The translations under genes and the position numbers were made by a program. Below are positions 62,501 to 64,000 of a stretch of 64,000 bases of DNA, in pieces (the first letter of the stretch is position 1; every line of letters starts with the position of its first letter). The DNA comes from Ustulina deusta (taxonomy: Eukaryota > Ascomycota > Sordariomycetes > Xylariales > Xylariaceae), in contig JAJNNX010000017.1 in NCBI GenBank assembly GCA_023159155.1, forward strand, positions 620,001 through 684,000, read 5' to 3'. The notes beneath the pieces are model-generated. The model was not told the origin of the DNA. It ran no database searches and saw only the letters and a program-made list of their open reading frames with translations.

Positions 62501-62666
62501 TGCTCGGTCTCGTGAGCCTCCGGAGAACATTCGACCTCGATTAGGTTCGTCAGCAACGGATTTCCCCCTCGAGACCGGGCCGGTCATGGCGTAAACTTTA
62601 TACCCAACAGTAGTGTACGGAAGTATAGATAACCAATTAACCTTCCATCCCACAAAGAACAAACCA
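59533..62666. other. Intergenic, 3.1 kb, no gene recognised
   Basis: Upstream region of the hydrolase and further gene-free DNA. It has T/C-rich tracts near 60000-60030 and a short AT dinucleotide run near 61160. Frames up to about 100 codons show no recognisable content. Confidence 0.5.
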
Positions 62667-62803
62667 AAACCAATGGCCGAGTTGGTACGGCCTAGCGAAG
62701 CACCTCTACCTAGTATCATTACTTAGCGTCACAGCGTCCATATCCTTACTCTGCATCGTTAGGCAATGGGGGTTCGATTCCCTCGTTGGCCAAATTCTTT
62801 TTT
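62667..62803 (+). ncRNA. tRNA-like RNA polymerase III unit, probably not a working tRNA
   Basis: An A box TGGCCGAGTTGG (62674-62685) and a perfect B box GGTTCGATTCC (62771-62781) lie 85 bases apart, followed by GTTGGCCA, which is shaped like an acceptor 3' strand with discriminator A, and by a six-T terminator at 62798-62803. The D stem (GCCG/CGGC) and T stem (GGGGG/CCCTC) pair, and CTAGC can pair with GTTAG around a 60-base loop. But the 5' acceptor strand (AACCAA) pairs poorly with the 3' strand, and the position for T33 and a standard anticodon loop is missing. It may be a tRNA pseudogene, a tRNA-derived SINE, or another Pol III transcript. An intron-containing tRNA cannot be fully excluded. 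Confidence 0.45.
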
Positions 62804-64000
62804 AAACCCCTCCCTTCCCCTTCCTCCTTTTAACTCAGCGAGCCGGAAGTACAAGAAGCCTATGGTGCTGACATCCTAGTCTATCTGAATGAAGCTGTTT
62901 CTGATTGCTAAAACCATGACTCCATAAAAAAAGCATCCCCGAAAACGATTTCTAGAAGTTAGATGCTGGCCGAGTTATCTCACGCCCCGAGAGCAGTTTC
63001 TCCGGTGCAGTTCGTGCCCCGAACCGGCCGGCTCCGCAGGCTTCCGTGCGCCTACCCCAGTCAACCTTTTCCCGTCCAATTTGCTTGATTCGTTAGCTGT
63101 GTTTGAGATGCCGAATATTGATTCTGTCTGGTTTACTAAGTGCTAATTTGCGATTGGTCTATTACTTACTGAAATTGACTAAGAGTTTGAGGCAATAAAC
63201 TTTGCAGGACTAACTACGGCCAGGCTTAACTCTATGGAAGGTATATATCTATCTATCTGTACATAGGCCGCAGCAGTAAATCTGAGCAGCATGAGCAAAC
63301 AAGCACTCCAAGCTCGAAAAGCTTTCACAAATTCTTAAAAGTTAACTGCACTCACCAGCACTTCATCACAAATACTAAAAACATAGACTCCGCCAAGCCA
63401 GCCGGAGCGCGCCGTGACGCCGACGACTCGGTCGAGATCGCCCTCCGGGAAACGGATGACAGAAACGACCGGAATCTAACATACAATGACTCGGGTCCAA
63501 ACCCCGGTGTTCCAGCAACGGCACCGTCTAGGGATGATAACCTTTATCAACTCCCTGCTCGGGGAGGAGTACCACAACTACCAAGCAAGAGAAGCACGAG
63601 TTCTTTAGCTAAACGTTGTGTAGCGAAACCCTATCGAGATAAAAATCGATGCTCTTACAGTGCTATATTATAACTTAAAAAAAATTACTTGAAAGAAGAT
63701 GTTACTACAGCTATAGCATCGACGTGAAAAATTCCCCCTTTTTTTTTAACATCCTTTAGGCATTTGACCTGGCGTGGTAAAAAGGGGTCTTACACTAAGT
63801 ATCCTCTGAAGCGGTGGATATTTCTCTAGCCTAACATTGATTGCTGCACCGAGGGGACTAGCTCGATTGGGTGCCTTCCATTAGCTTATCGCCACAACTG
63901 ACTGCATTACGGCCACTTGTTATTGAGCAAACGAAATTAATTACATGAGATATAAATAAATAAAAAGTTAGCCTGCATGGCTTCGTTCCCAAGACAGCCA
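62804..64000. other. Window end; one long open stretch without start
   Basis: No complete gene. From 63371 to 63673 the plus strand is open for 100 codons after a possible acceptor AACATAG at 63381-63387. It encodes a polar stretch (SVEIALRETDDRNDRN, GPNPGVPATAPSRDD) and ends at TAA 63671-63673. It may be an exon remnant. The rest shows nothing. Confidence 0.35.

Noticed and set aside
62667..62803. Functional intron-containing tRNA gene
   Set aside because: The 5' acceptor strand does not pair properly and no T33 or standard anticodon loop can be placed.

Overview
The window comes from the nuclear genome of a filamentous ascomycete (Pezizomycotina, probably Sordariomycetes; the class is inferred). 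The evidence is short GT-AG introns with GTAWGT donors and CTAAC-like branch points, fungal housekeeping genes, and a 7 kb block of more than 80% A+T that looks like the product of repeat-induced point mutation (RIP).

Layout. 1-7048: RIP-degraded block with two copies of one transposable element; copy 1 has ~250 bp terminal inverted repeats, copy 2 lacks its left end. 7049-20100: accessory region with a PsiD-like decarboxylase broken by one stop codon, a possible PD-(D/E)XK protein, a conserved fungal hypothetical, a small secreted protein, a J-domain pseudogene, a P450 pseudogene and a secreted heme-thiolate peroxidase. 20977-33336: dense core genes: RRP40 (exosome), SSZ1 (ribosome-associated Hsp70-like), an NT-C2 domain protein, POP1 (RNase P/MRP) and a probably dual-targeted histidyl-tRNA synthetase. 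33.3-45.8 kb: gene-poor, with one orphan reading frame, a small single-pass membrane protein and a decaying amidoligase-like gene that ends in about 45 units of an eight-residue repeat. 45825-59532: a GH76 mannosidase-like enzyme, SNC1-type v-SNARE, acetylglutamate kinase (ARG5,6 without its reductase half), aspartate-semialdehyde dehydrogenase and an alpha/beta hydrolase. 59.5-64 kb: mostly gene-free, with a tRNA-like unit that has good A and B boxes but no usable anticodon arm.

How the parts relate. The core genes serve RNA processing, translation, secretion and arginine/threonine-methionine synthesis, and are neighbours rather than a pathway. The left accessory part looks like a decaying specialised-metabolism region beside a RIP block: at least three genes carry nonsense or frameshift lesions, and two of the stops fit C-to-T changes at CpA, the RIP context. 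The intergenic DNA from 34 to 60 kb carries many copies of a palindromic TACCTAGGTA-type motif.

I see no clearly new multi-gene system. The best leads are the ARG5,6 gene that stops at the kinase/reductase junction, the amidoligase with the octapeptide-repeat tail, the lightly damaged PsiD-like gene, and the long-TIR element. All gene models were spliced by eye.
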